This document shows positions 34,439 to 41,951 of a stretch of 42,304 bases of DNA, one piece after another. The notes beneath the pieces are model-generated. The model was not told the DNA's origin. It searched no databases and worked only from the letters and a program-made list of their open reading frames with translations. Source of the DNA: Thermoguttaceae bacterium (GTDB lineage Bacteria; Planctomycetota; Planctomycetia; Pirellulales; Thermoguttaceae); NCBI GenBank assembly GCA_025060325.1, contig JANXBW010000034.1, positions 1 through 42,304 of the forward strand, given 5' to 3'. Every line of letters begins with the position of its first letter. Positions within the stretch are counted from its first letter, which is position 1. A program made the translations under genes and the position numbers.

Positions 34439-34864
34439 CGGAAAAACCGGATCGCGGTAGCTAAAGCCCCCCTAGCTTCAGGCCGCCGGGGCGTATCTTT
34501 AGGAAATTCACCTGCACGAACCCTGCTTACCCCTTCGCGCTCAAAGTTTCCCCAAAGCATATCCTACCAAGCCGCCGATGCCTATCGACGAGCCAAAGGG
34601 GACGCGTTCCTCCCCGGTCGGCCAGTGCGGCTCCGTTGCGCTACCTAATCGGGGGTGCTGGCCTCACGAGCTCACGCGGCCGCTCAAAAGCGCAGCCGGC
34701 CGAACCCATCCCAATTGCCCCCGGACCTCCCGGCCATTTTACTGGGTGTTCTTCCTGCCCCGGCTTCCGCTAAGCTTGTGTCGCCACGAAGTGAGATACG
34801 CAACTTTACAAATCGGCCGTTTCTTGGGCCGGTACCGCCCGCCCTCGCCGATCGGTGGCTTACC

Positions 34865-34892
34865 TTGACAGGGTAGGGGGTGGGGCTAGAAT
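34865..34892 (+). promoter_or_regulatory. Promoter of mcsA-mcsB
   Basis: Perfect TTGACA, 16-bp spacer and TAGAAT (five of six). The predicted start near 34899 leaves a leader of about 55 nt before mcsA. No CtsR-type heptad repeat is visible around it. Confidence 0.7.
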
Positions 34893-34953
34893 CCACAGAG
34901 AGGTCGGACGGCTTTGGCTTTTTCTTCCTTGGCCTGAGAACCGGAATGCCATC

Positions 34954-35484
34954 ATGAAGTGTCAGCGATGCGACAAAGAAGCCCACTTCCATATCACTGA
35001 GCTCCTCGGGCCAAAACCGGTGGAGATCCACTTGTGCCAAGATTGTGTTCGGGAGTATCTCAGCGAAAGCCCGAATGAAGCGGTCGCAGCCGCGGGCGCT
35101 GCTGCCTCCTTAGCCCAGCAAATGCTTCAGCAGATGGCTGTCTCCCAGACAGCCGAGGAACTGGAAAAACTTGATAAACTCAGTTGCCCGGTCTGCGGCA
35201 TCACGTATTATCAATTCCGCACTCAAGGCCGGCTGGGCTGCGCGAATGATTACACCTGTTTCCGCAAAGAGCTGGAAAATCTGCTGATGCACATCCATGG
35301 GGAGACGCAGCACTGCGGGAAACGACCCTCGCGGCCGGCAAAGCACAGTGAGCTTCTGACTAGTCTCATTCGCCTCCGCCGGGAGATGCAGGAGGCGATC
35401 GCCGCCGAAAATTACGAGCGGGCCGGACAAATTCGCGACGAGATTCGCCGCATCGAAACTCAGGTCAAGCAGAATCGAAGTTAA
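34954..35484 (+). CDS. mcsA: McsA-like zinc and UVR-domain activator of McsB
   Basis: Adaptor/activator of the protein arginine kinase McsB. The 176-residue protein carries Cys pairs C3/C6, C28/C31, C78/C81 and C96/C102, matching two treble-clef-type zinc modules, then a C-terminal UVR motif (about 135-170) with MQEAIAAENYERAGQIRDEI, the helix hairpin also used by UvrB/UvrC and ClpC. An Ala-rich spacer (40-60) links the zinc modules. The ATG at 34954 was chosen because the first CxxC begins at residue 3; an upstream start at 34855 would precede the predicted promoter. mcsB follows after 72 bp, so the two form an operon. It is typically annotated only as a UvrB/UvrC motif protein. Confidence 0.9.
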   Translation: MKCQRCDKEAHFHITELLGPKPVEIHLCQDCVREYLSESPNEAVAAAGAAASLAQQMLQQMAVSQTAEELEKLDKLSCPVCGITYYQFRTQGRLGCANDYTCFRKELENLLMHIHGETQHCGKRPSRPAKHSELLTSLIRLRREMQEAIAAENYERAGQIRDEIRRIETQVKQNRS

Positions 35485-35556
35485 TCAGCTCCGGCCGCTT
35501 GGCTGGCTTAGAAGCACACAGCTGGCAGAGGCCGGAGATTTCTCTTAAGAGGTGCA

Positions 35557-36642
35557 ATGATTGTGACCATCGACGATCTGCTGCTCAAACGGGGAGAATG
35601 GCTTCGGGGTGAAGGGCCCGAGTCGGACATCGTTATCTCCACTCGCATTCGCTTGGCCCGCAATTTGGCCGAATTCCCCTTCGCTTCCCGGGCCAGCCAG
35701 CAAGATCGCGAACGAATTCAGGATATCATTCGCCAAGTCATCCGCCAGTCGCCCCTGTTCGAGGATGTGCTCTTTGTCGAAGTCGACAAGCTCTCCGAGC
35801 TGGATCGCCAGTTCCTGGTGGAGCGACAATTGATGAGCCGGGAACACGCCGAGGCCACTCATCCCCGGGCGCTGGTGATCCACCCCACGGAGCGCTTTAG
35901 CTTGATGATTAACGAGGAGGACCACCTTCGCATCCAGGCCGTGCAAAGCGGTCTCAATCTCGAGGCCTGTTGGCAACTGGTCAATCAAGTCGACAACGAG
36001 ATTGAAAAACACGTCGTTTACGCCTTCGACGAAAAACTTGGCTACCTTACGGCCTGCCCTACGAATGCCGGCACGGGAATGCGGGTGAGCGTGATGCTCC
36101 ACATGCCCGCCTTGGCGATCACCCGGCAGATCGAGAAGGTCTTTCGTAGCCTGCAAAAACTCAGCCTGGCTGTCCGGGGCCTCTATGGGGAAGGCTCGCA
36201 GGCCATGGGGGACTTTTACCAAATTAGTAATCAGATCACCCTTGGCCGAAGTGAGCAGGAAATTCTCAAGAACGTGGGCGATATTATCCCCACCATCCTC
36301 AACTACGAGCGTCAGGCCCGGCAGTTTCTCCTCAAGGAAAGCCACGATCAGCTCTACGACCGCATTAGCCGAGCCTACGGCATTCTCCGCACTGCCCAGG
36401 TGATTAGCTCCGAGGAGGCCATGCACCTCCTTAGCAGCGTGCGAATGGGAGTCTCCCTTGGGCTGATCGAAGACCTGGACATCCCCTTCATCAACGACCT
36501 TTTCCTACATACCCAGCCGGCCCACTTGCAAAAGCTGGTGGGAATGGAGCTAGACGGCAACGATCGCAATTTAGAGCGAGCCAAGTTCCTTCGCGAGCAG
36601 CTAGGGCGGCGAGCTTCTGCCGGTCAGCAAAAGCCGCAATGA
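35557..36642 (+). CDS. mcsB: Protein-arginine kinase McsB
   Basis: ATP:guanido phosphotransferase-family kinase that phosphorylates arginines in proteins, marking them for ClpCP in Firmicutes. The 361 residues show STRIRLARN (28-36), the INEEDHLRI acidic loop (118-126), and the active-site CPTNAGTGMR with C167. The helical C-terminal domain has the phosphoarginine-binding RDxxRA site at 337-342, here RNLERA, with Asn at position 338 instead of Asp. AGAGG precedes the ATG. It follows mcsA on one transcript; neither ctsR nor clpC is adjacent, unlike Bacillus. The kinase core looks intact; the allosteric site may be altered. Confidence 0.95.
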   Translation: MIVTIDDLLLKRGEWLRGEGPESDIVISTRIRLARNLAEFPFASRASQQDRERIQDIIRQVIRQSPLFEDVLFVEVDKLSELDRQFLVERQLMSREHAEATHPRALVIHPTERFSLMINEEDHLRIQAVQSGLNLEACWQLVNQVDNEIEKHVVYAFDEKLGYLTACPTNAGTGMRVSVMLHMPALAITRQIEKVFRSLQKLSLAVRGLYGEGSQAMGDFYQISNQITLGRSEQEILKNVGDIIPTILNYERQARQFLLKESHDQLYDRISRAYGILRTAQVISSEEAMHLLSSVRMGVSLGLIEDLDIPFINDLFLHTQPAHLQKLVGMELDGNDRNLERAKFLREQLGRRASAGQQKPQ

Positions 36643-36873
36643 ATCCCGCCAATTCTCAGAGAGGGGACTGCTCCGGCCGCCGGGTTTCTTGCATCCTGCT
36701 CCGTACGCACCCTTGCTCTTTGAAATTTGTGGAAGCATCCACCCCTGCTCAACTTGCTCTCCTTCTTTTGGGCGAAATGGTCGCGGAGGGGGCGTCCGGG
36801 ATTGGATGTCCCTTCCTGCCGAAGCACTCCCGCACCTCCAAAAGACCGTAGCATTCCACCGCCCGGGGGCTAC

Positions 36874-38109
36874 TCATTGGGGCAGATTGGTCGGCCAGCT
36901 AAGAATCCAGTGGAAAAGTATCTCCACTGCCCACTCAACTTGGTCCACAGCGATCCATTCGTCGGCAGTATGGGCCTGAGCAATCGAACCAGGCCCAAAT
37001 ACCACAGTTGGGATGTCAACAGCGGCAAAGAACGGGGCATCGGTAGCGAAATGGGCGGCCACCATCTGCCCTTGACCCGCCACCCGGCGTGCCCACGTAC
37101 TTAAGCGGACGGCCATCTCGGCTTGCGACTGATCGGGCAACGGCGGGCCTTCCATCCACGGAGGCTCATGCTCAATAGCATCACGCAGGCCCGTCTTTTC
37201 CTCAAGAAAGCACCGGAGGTCTACCCGGGCAAGTTCCACGGTCTCTCCCGGGATAAGTCGCCGGTCTAGCTCGATCGTGCATCGCTCGGGAACGGTGTTG
37301 ACGCCTGTGCCACCACTAATAAGCCCCACGCAAACCGAAGGCGTACCGCAGCGGGGATCTCGTGGGCCTGCTTGCAGCCGCCGGTTGTATTCCTCGATGG
37401 CAAGAAGCACCCTTGCCATGTGATAAATGGCGCTGACGCCAGCCTCGGGGGTAGCGCTATGGGCAGCCCGGCCACGGGTGTGAATCCGCCAGCGGACCAC
37501 ACCTTTGTGGGCAACAACCACCTGAAGCTCAGTGGGCTCCGCCACCACCACAGCCTGCGGGCGCCGAGGGAGAAGTCTTCCGTCCGGTTGACGAAAAAGC
37601 TCAGCCAAAGCCCTGGCACCCGTAAAGCCGCTTTCCTCGTTGACGGTAAAGGCAAGCACCACATCGGCCGGTGGTGCCTCCGGTTGAGCAAGAATGCGCT
37701 TGGCCACTTGTAAAATGGCCGCCATACCCCCTTTGACATCACAGGCTCCTAAGCCGTACACACGTCCTTCTTCCACTCGGGGCCGCCATGGATCATACAT
37801 TCCCGGGGCCGGGGCCACCGTATCCTGATGCGCAGAAAGCACAACCACCGGGCGACTGACGGCGGGTTCAACCGGCGGCCAATGCGGCGCTTGCAATCGG
37901 ACAATCAAATTCTCTCGACCTGGGTGGACAACTTGCCGTCCACAAGACTGGCCCCACTCGGCCAAAAGCGATTCCAGGAAATCCGTGAGGCGCGCTTCCC
38001 CAGTGGCCAGGTGATAGTCCGTCCAGGACAACTCTGCTGGTCGATACCATCCCGGGTTAACACTAGGGATAGATACAAGTTGACAAAGAAGCTCTTGGAG
38101 ATCGGACAT
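36874..38109 (-). CDS. M20-family metallopeptidase (ArgE/DapE-like)
   Basis: Di-zinc amidohydrolase/peptidase of the M20 family, 411 residues. Ligands and base are visible in order: LSAHQDTVAP (His and Asp), YGLGACDVKGGMAA (bridging Asp), VNEESGFTGA (catalytic Glu plus ligand Glu), VVVAEPTEL (acidic ligand), and FGPGSIAQAHTADEW (last His). The lid/dimerisation domain lies between about 195 and 310, with RGRAAHSATPEAGVSAI. Substrates of the family include N-acetylornithine, succinyl-diaminopimelate and dipeptides; sequence alone does not decide. The gene is isolated, convergent to mcsB, with 231 bp between stops. There is no signal peptide, so it is cytoplasmic. Confidence 0.9.
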   Translation of the reverse strand: MSDLQELLCQLVSIPSVNPGWYRPAELSWTDYHLATGEARLTDFLESLLAEWGQSCGRQVVHPGRENLIVRLQAPHWPPVEPAVSRPVVVLSAHQDTVAPAPGMYDPWRPRVEEGRVYGLGACDVKGGMAAILQVAKRILAQPEAPPADVVLAFTVNEESGFTGARALAELFRQPDGRLLPRRPQAVVVAEPTELQVVVAHKGVVRWRIHTRGRAAHSATPEAGVSAIYHMARVLLAIEEYNRRLQAGPRDPRCGTPSVCVGLISGGTGVNTVPERCTIELDRRLIPGETVELARVDLRCFLEEKTGLRDAIEHEPPWMEGPPLPDQSQAEMAVRLSTWARRVAGQGQMVAAHFATDAPFFAAVDIPTVVFGPGSIAQAHTADEWIAVDQVEWAVEILFHWILSWPTNLPQ

Positions 38110-38626
38110 GGCAGCTGGCCGATAACGACTGTGCCTTTTGCCAGGTAAGAAAGCGGGGAAAATGCCGGCTCAAGGCAAAAGCCACACTACGCGGCGATTT
38201 TGGGTTTCTCTCTTTTTGGCGGTCACAAAATAGGCAAATCACGGCCGGGACTGGAAATCGTGCTCGCAGAGGGCCTCCGGCCGGCGGTGCTGAGGCACCC
38301 CCCGGAACATCGCCCAAGCACTGGCCAAGAGCTTGCCTTCCGATTCTAGCGCCAGGCCGGCTTTAAACGCTAAGAGCCAAATTATGCCCCGACCGACCGA
38401 AGGGATCCACCGCCGAACCGGGCGGAAAGCCAGCTCCCTCCTCGACGGGTAAGAGGTAAGCCGATAAAGTGTGGCCAAAGTGCCCGGGCAGCCCGAATAA
38501 TCTTTATGGCCCGATCTTCTTCTGACCGCAATGTGTTAGCGCGTAACTGCTTCACTGCGGTCTTTAAAGTTCCAGGTTTGCCCGGGCTGCCGGAAGATTC
38601 CAGCAACCCCTTTAAGGCAAAGGTTT
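38110..38626. other. Divergent gap with structured leader of the propeller gene pair
   Basis: No supported gene. A minus-strand frame with a TTG start (38239-38478) lacks a ribosome binding site and was not called. The right part has the palindromic repeats and nested hairpin listed separately. Confidence 0.45.
38481..38591 (+). promoter_or_regulatory. Repeat-flanked nested hairpin upstream of the propeller genes
   Basis: TGCCCGGGC with following A/T-GCC occurs at 38481-38493 and 38579-38591 (12 of 13 identical; the first contains a perfect 10-bp palindrome). Between them, GACCGCA/TGCGGTC (38524-38530/38556-38562) encloses a GTTA/TAAC stem, followed by TTTAAA. It is 36-146 bp upstream of the GTG of the first propeller gene, suggesting an operator pair and/or leader RNA element. 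Confidence 0.35.
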
Positions 38627-40066
38627 GTGGACAAATTGGAAAGGTTATTTCAACAGCTGGAATACTTGCTGCCTCTTGCCACAGCCACTGTGGGGGTGGC
38701 TGCCATCGCAGTGTGGATAACTAGTGCCCGCGTGGACGATCTGGAACTCCGTCTCCCCGGCCAAGATGGCCGTCCAGCCTCAGGAAGCGCCGTTTCCGGC
38801 AAGGAGGTGCAAGCCGGCCAGCCGGTCGTGGGGCCCGGCCAACCGGCAGCTATCCCGGGCAATTGGCCGGGGTTTCGCGGCCCAGATCGAACGGGTGTTG
38901 TTCGCTCCGAGGTGCCCCTTGCGCGGCGGTGGCGCTCCGGTGGTCCACCCCTGTTGTGGCAAGTTACAGTTGGCCCCGGGCATGCTGGCCCAGCTGTGGC
39001 CGAAGGTCGCGTGTTCCTTCTTGATTACGATGTGGCCGCCCAAGCGGACACCGTGCGGGCCTTATCCCTTGCCGATGGGCAAGAGATCTGGCGCAATAGC
39101 TATCCGGTCGAAGTCCCAGAAAACCACGGCAGCTCGCGGACCGTGCCGGCCGTTTCGGGTAATTACGTCGTCACCCTGGGACCAAAGTGTCACCTGGCCT
39201 GCTGGGAGGCGACAACCGGCCGTTGCCTTTGGCTTGTGGACCTCGTGAAGCGCTACGGAACAGAGGTTCCGCCCTGGTACACCGGTCAGTGTCCCCTTGT
39301 GGACAATGGGGCGGTGATTGTCGCCCCGGCGGGGCGGGCGCTAATGGTGGCCCTGGATCTTGCCACCGGAAGTCCCCTCTGGGAAAGCCCCCCAGTTCCC
39401 GACTTTCAAATGAGTCATACCTCCATCACTCCAATCGAATTCAATGGTCGAAAAATGTACATCTATCTGGCCACCGGCGGCATCGCCGTCGTTGATGCCA
39501 AGACGGGGCAACTCCTTTGTGTGACGCGCGATTTTGTGGGAAAGATGGCCACCTGTCCGTCACCCGTGGCACTGACGGATGGGTACCTCTTTTTCTGCGG
39601 GGGCTACGGGGCTGGAAGCCTTCTGGCACAGCTAGAGTTAAAGGGCACGGAAGTGAGCTTTCGAGTCGTTCGCCGGCTATCGGCCCGCGATTACGGATCG
39701 GAGCATCAAACGCCCATCTTCTACGACGGGTATCTTTTTGGCTCGCGCTGCCCCCCAGGCGCACCACAATTTGTATGCCTTGCCCCAAGCGGACAGATCT
39801 TGTGGACAAGTGGCGCGGACCGCTTTATCAGGGGATCATATGTGGTCGGTGACGGACTCATTTACGCCTTGGATGAGAATGGCACACTTTTCCTCATCGA
39901 AGCTCGACCCGACGAGTACCGGGTACTGGACAAATTCACTATCTGGCCAGATGCTCAGGATACATGGGGTCCGATGGCACTAGTAGCTGGCAGGCTACTT
40001 CTGCGAGATTTCAGGCGACTGGCCTGCTTGGATGTTTCAGCCGAGGGGAACCGGGAAGGACCGTAG
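38627..40066 (+). CDS. Membrane-anchored PQQ-like beta-propeller protein
   Basis: A 479-residue protein with one N-terminal membrane helix (about 14-32, LLPLATATVGVAAIAVWI), a Gly/Pro-rich linker (45-85) and then a PQQ-binding-like propeller beginning at the planctomycete motif WPGFRGPDRTGV. Repeats include VRALSLADGQEIWRNSYP, CHLACWEATTGRCLWLVDL, LMVALDLATGSPLWES and AVVDAKTGQLLCV. PQQ ligands cannot be confirmed; most such planctomycete propellers bind no cofactor. The start is a GTG with AAAGG upstream. It lies 72 bp before a second propeller gene with the same topology, so the two are probably an operon and work together at the periplasmic face. Confidence 0.85.
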   Translation: MDKLERLFQQLEYLLPLATATVGVAAIAVWITSARVDDLELRLPGQDGRPASGSAVSGKEVQAGQPVVGPGQPAAIPGNWPGFRGPDRTGVVRSEVPLARRWRSGGPPLLWQVTVGPGHAGPAVAEGRVFLLDYDVAAQADTVRALSLADGQEIWRNSYPVEVPENHGSSRTVPAVSGNYVVTLGPKCHLACWEATTGRCLWLVDLVKRYGTEVPPWYTGQCPLVDNGAVIVAPAGRALMVALDLATGSPLWESPPVPDFQMSHTSITPIEFNGRKMYIYLATGGIAVVDAKTGQLLCVTRDFVGKMATCPSPVALTDGYLFFCGGYGAGSLLAQLELKGTEVSFRVVRRLSARDYGSEHQTPIFYDGYLFGSRCPPGAPQFVCLAPSGQILWTSGADRFIRGSYVVGDGLIYALDENGTLFLIEARPDEYRVLDKFTIWPDAQDTWGPMALVAGRLLLRDFRRLACLDVSAEGNREGP

Positions 40067-40138
40067 GCTTCCTCGCGAGGGCAAACCGCTTGACCAAGTT
40101 GTAGCTTCCCCCATTGAGCAAGAGAGGGTGAGGACCCA

Positions 40139-41281
40139 GTGGAACGAAAAGAAAACGCCTTTCTTGACCCCGCGCTCGGCGGCGATCTCCTGGGGAAGAG
40201 CCCAAGTGGAGAGGACAGGGCGACCGCACTTTCCCAAGGCGCTCGGCTCCGTTCGCTTCCGAGCTGGGCCTTGGTGGTAAGTGTGGTTCTGATTGCAGTG
40301 GTGGCCTTTTCCGCGGTGCAAATGGCCGGGAGCCGCCCAAAAAAGACCCTGCCGCCAAGCCCCTCGGGCATGTACGCGCAGACTTTGGCCCAAAGCGGTC
40401 AGGCACAGGCTTACCGAGTTGCCCGGCGACTCATCCTCCCCAACCCCGCCCCGGTTGCCATTGCGGTCGGGAAAAACGACCAGCTTTTCCTGGCCTGCCA
40501 AGATGAGCTTATTGTGCTCTCCCCGACAGGGTCCGTTGTCGCTCGGCAAACTTTGGAAGCGCCGCCCCAAGCCCTGGCCATTGGGCCGCCGGATTGCCCC
40601 TTTCCCCACCATGTCTTCGTCGTATCCGGAAAGCTAATCGAGGCCTTTACGCCCGAATTGACCAAGGTCACCGCGTGGACTGTGGCCGTCGAGCCCCTCC
40701 AAGTGGTGGCACTGGCCGTAGGGAGAGAGCACATCTATTTAGTCAACGCCGCCCTTGGGGAAGTCGCCCGTTTGAACTTTCGGGGGGAAGTAGTAGGGCG
40801 ATTTGGCGGCAGCGAGCAGGATCGCGGTTGGCCCGGATTAGTGCTCCCGTCCTTGCGAACGGATATCGTCATTGACAGCCAAGGACACGTGTTTCTAAGC
40901 AATCCGGGGCTTCGCCGGGTCGAGGTGTACACGGCCGAGGGAAAACTTGAACATTACTGGGGTGGAGAGGGAGCAGCCCCTACGGCGTTTTTCGGCTGTT
41001 GCAATCCGCAGCATTTGACAGTGCTACCCAACGGCAACGTGGTGACCTCGGAGAAGGGTCTGCTTCGGTTAAAGGAGATGTCGCCATTCGGGGAGTTTAT
41101 TGCCCTGGTGGCTGGCGAAGCGGAACTTGCGGACTTTGAACAGGCCCGGCACCGGAAAGGCGATTTTGGGGAACCAGTGGTAGTAGATGTCGCCGCCGAC
41201 AGCCGCGGTGGCATCTGGGCTTTATACCCGGGCCATCCCGTTCTTCTTTACTTCGAGCCGACCCAACCAGCGCCCCGCTGA
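40139..41281 (+). CDS. Membrane-anchored NHL-type beta-propeller protein
   Basis: 380 residues: a basic cytoplasmic N-terminus, one membrane helix (about 43-63, WALVVSVVLIAVVAFSAV), then blades of an NHL/SMP-30-like propeller (PVAIAVGKNDQLFLAC, IYLVNAALGEVARLNFRG, DIVIDSQGHVFLSNPGLRRV, HLTVLPNGNVVTSEKG, VVDVAADSRGGIWALYPG). A double-cysteine motif FFGCCNPQH stands before the fifth repeat and could bind metal or form a disulphide. It starts with GTG after GAGGA. It is second in a two-gene operon with the PQQ-like propeller. The function is unknown; the cysteine motif is the best handle. Confidence 0.82.
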   Translation: MERKENAFLDPALGGDLLGKSPSGEDRATALSQGARLRSLPSWALVVSVVLIAVVAFSAVQMAGSRPKKTLPPSPSGMYAQTLAQSGQAQAYRVARRLILPNPAPVAIAVGKNDQLFLACQDELIVLSPTGSVVARQTLEAPPQALAIGPPDCPFPHHVFVVSGKLIEAFTPELTKVTAWTVAVEPLQVVALAVGREHIYLVNAALGEVARLNFRGEVVGRFGGSEQDRGWPGLVLPSLRTDIVIDSQGHVFLSNPGLRRVEVYTAEGKLEHYWGGEGAAPTAFFGCCNPQHLTVLPNGNVVTSEKGLLRLKEMSPFGEFIALVAGEAELADFEQARHRKGDFGEPVVVDVAADSRGGIWALYPGHPVLLYFEPTQPAPR

Positions 41282-41405
41282 AGGCCTGGCAGTTCAACCT
41301 CCGGGTTAACCCTCCGACCACCGGCGGGGATCGCTTGCCGACGTGCGTTGGGGGGAACGAACGCTCCACGCGGCCACAAGGGGAAATCCCGCCCTTTCCC
41401 CAAAC

Positions 41406-41439
41406 AAAAAAGCCCCGATAAGCCACCGCCTACCGGGGC
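41406..41439 (-). terminator. Rho-independent terminator of tRNA-Gly
   Basis: Minus strand: GCCCCG (41434-41439) pairs with CGGGGC (41412-41417) around a 16-nt loop that can extend the stem, followed directly by six T. It starts 3 nt after the tRNA. Confidence 0.8.
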
Positions 41440-41442
41440 AAG

Positions 41443-41515
41443 AGCGGCAGACGGGAATCGAACCCGCGACAACCGGCTTGGGAAGCCGGTGCTCTGCCTG
41501 CTGAGCTACTGCCGC
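41443..41515 (-). tRNA. tRNA-Gly (anticodon CCC)
   Basis: Minus strand, 73 nt. The 7-bp acceptor stem GCGGCAG/CTGCCGC is perfect with discriminator T; the D arm contains AGCTCAGCAGGCAGAGC; the anticodon arm CCGGC-TTCCCAA-GCCGG gives anticodon CCC, reading GGG; the T arm contains GGGTTCGATTCCC. CCA is not encoded. It has its own promoter and terminator, so it is a single-gene transcript. Confidence 0.97.
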
Positions 41516-41543
41516 ACAAAAGCGCTACTCATCCTCGATTTGA

Positions 41544-41571
41544 ATTATACACCTCGGCCAACTACGCTCAA
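41544..41571 (-). promoter_or_regulatory. Promoter of tRNA-Gly
   Basis: Minus strand TTGAGC, 16-bp spacer and perfect TATAAT. The -10 ends 28 bp before the mature tRNA, leaving a 5' leader of about 20 nt for RNase P to remove. Confidence 0.7.
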
Positions 41572-41951
41572 CACGAAAGTTAGGGGCCAAAAGGAAGAAG
41601 GACCGACAAAGCTCTCCGCCCCGCCCGGGAAGCTCACGGAGCCGTTAACGCTTCCCACAACTCAAGCGGCTTAACCGGAGCAAACCAAGCTGTCGTCGGC
41701 CGCCTGAGATTCGGTGCGAGCAAAGGATCTGTGGGCTTAATCGGTCCCCGCTTGAAAAGACCCCTCATGACCGCGAGTAGATCGCCCTCGAATACTCCCC
41801 GGTAGCCCGGACCTCACCAAGGTTAAGGAGCAGGGCACTACCCAAAAAGGCTTACTCTTACTTTCTTTACGAAGAAAGTAGAGTCGTTCGCGCTTCAACC
41901 CTACATTGCCCTCTCTCCCCAGGTGATGGAGCCCTTTTGGGAGAACTTCAA
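41572..41951. other. Gap before the partial glycosidase-like gene, with a strong hairpin
   Basis: No gene is supported. A perfect 9-bp inverted repeat (TACTTTCTT/AAGAAAGTA, 41859-41867/41872-41880, 4-nt loop) extends by three pairs past a one-base bulge (41855-41883). In the minus direction five T lie about 9 nt beyond it, so it might end a transcript coming from the right; in the plus direction it would lie in the leader of the next gene. Confidence 0.45.

Larger units (their letters stand above)
34214..34953. other. Divergent intergenic region trpE/mcsA
   Basis: No gene is supported. It includes the repeat cluster at 34393-34438 and the mcsA promoter at 34865-34892. On the minus strand a CCGGGGGC followed by six T around 34359-34372 resembles the end of a terminator but its stem is short. 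Confidence 0.45.

Noticed and set aside
38239-38478. 79-codon minus-strand frame with a hydrophobic stretch
   Set aside because: TTG start, no ribosome binding site, no recognised family; its composition fits chance in GC-rich DNA.
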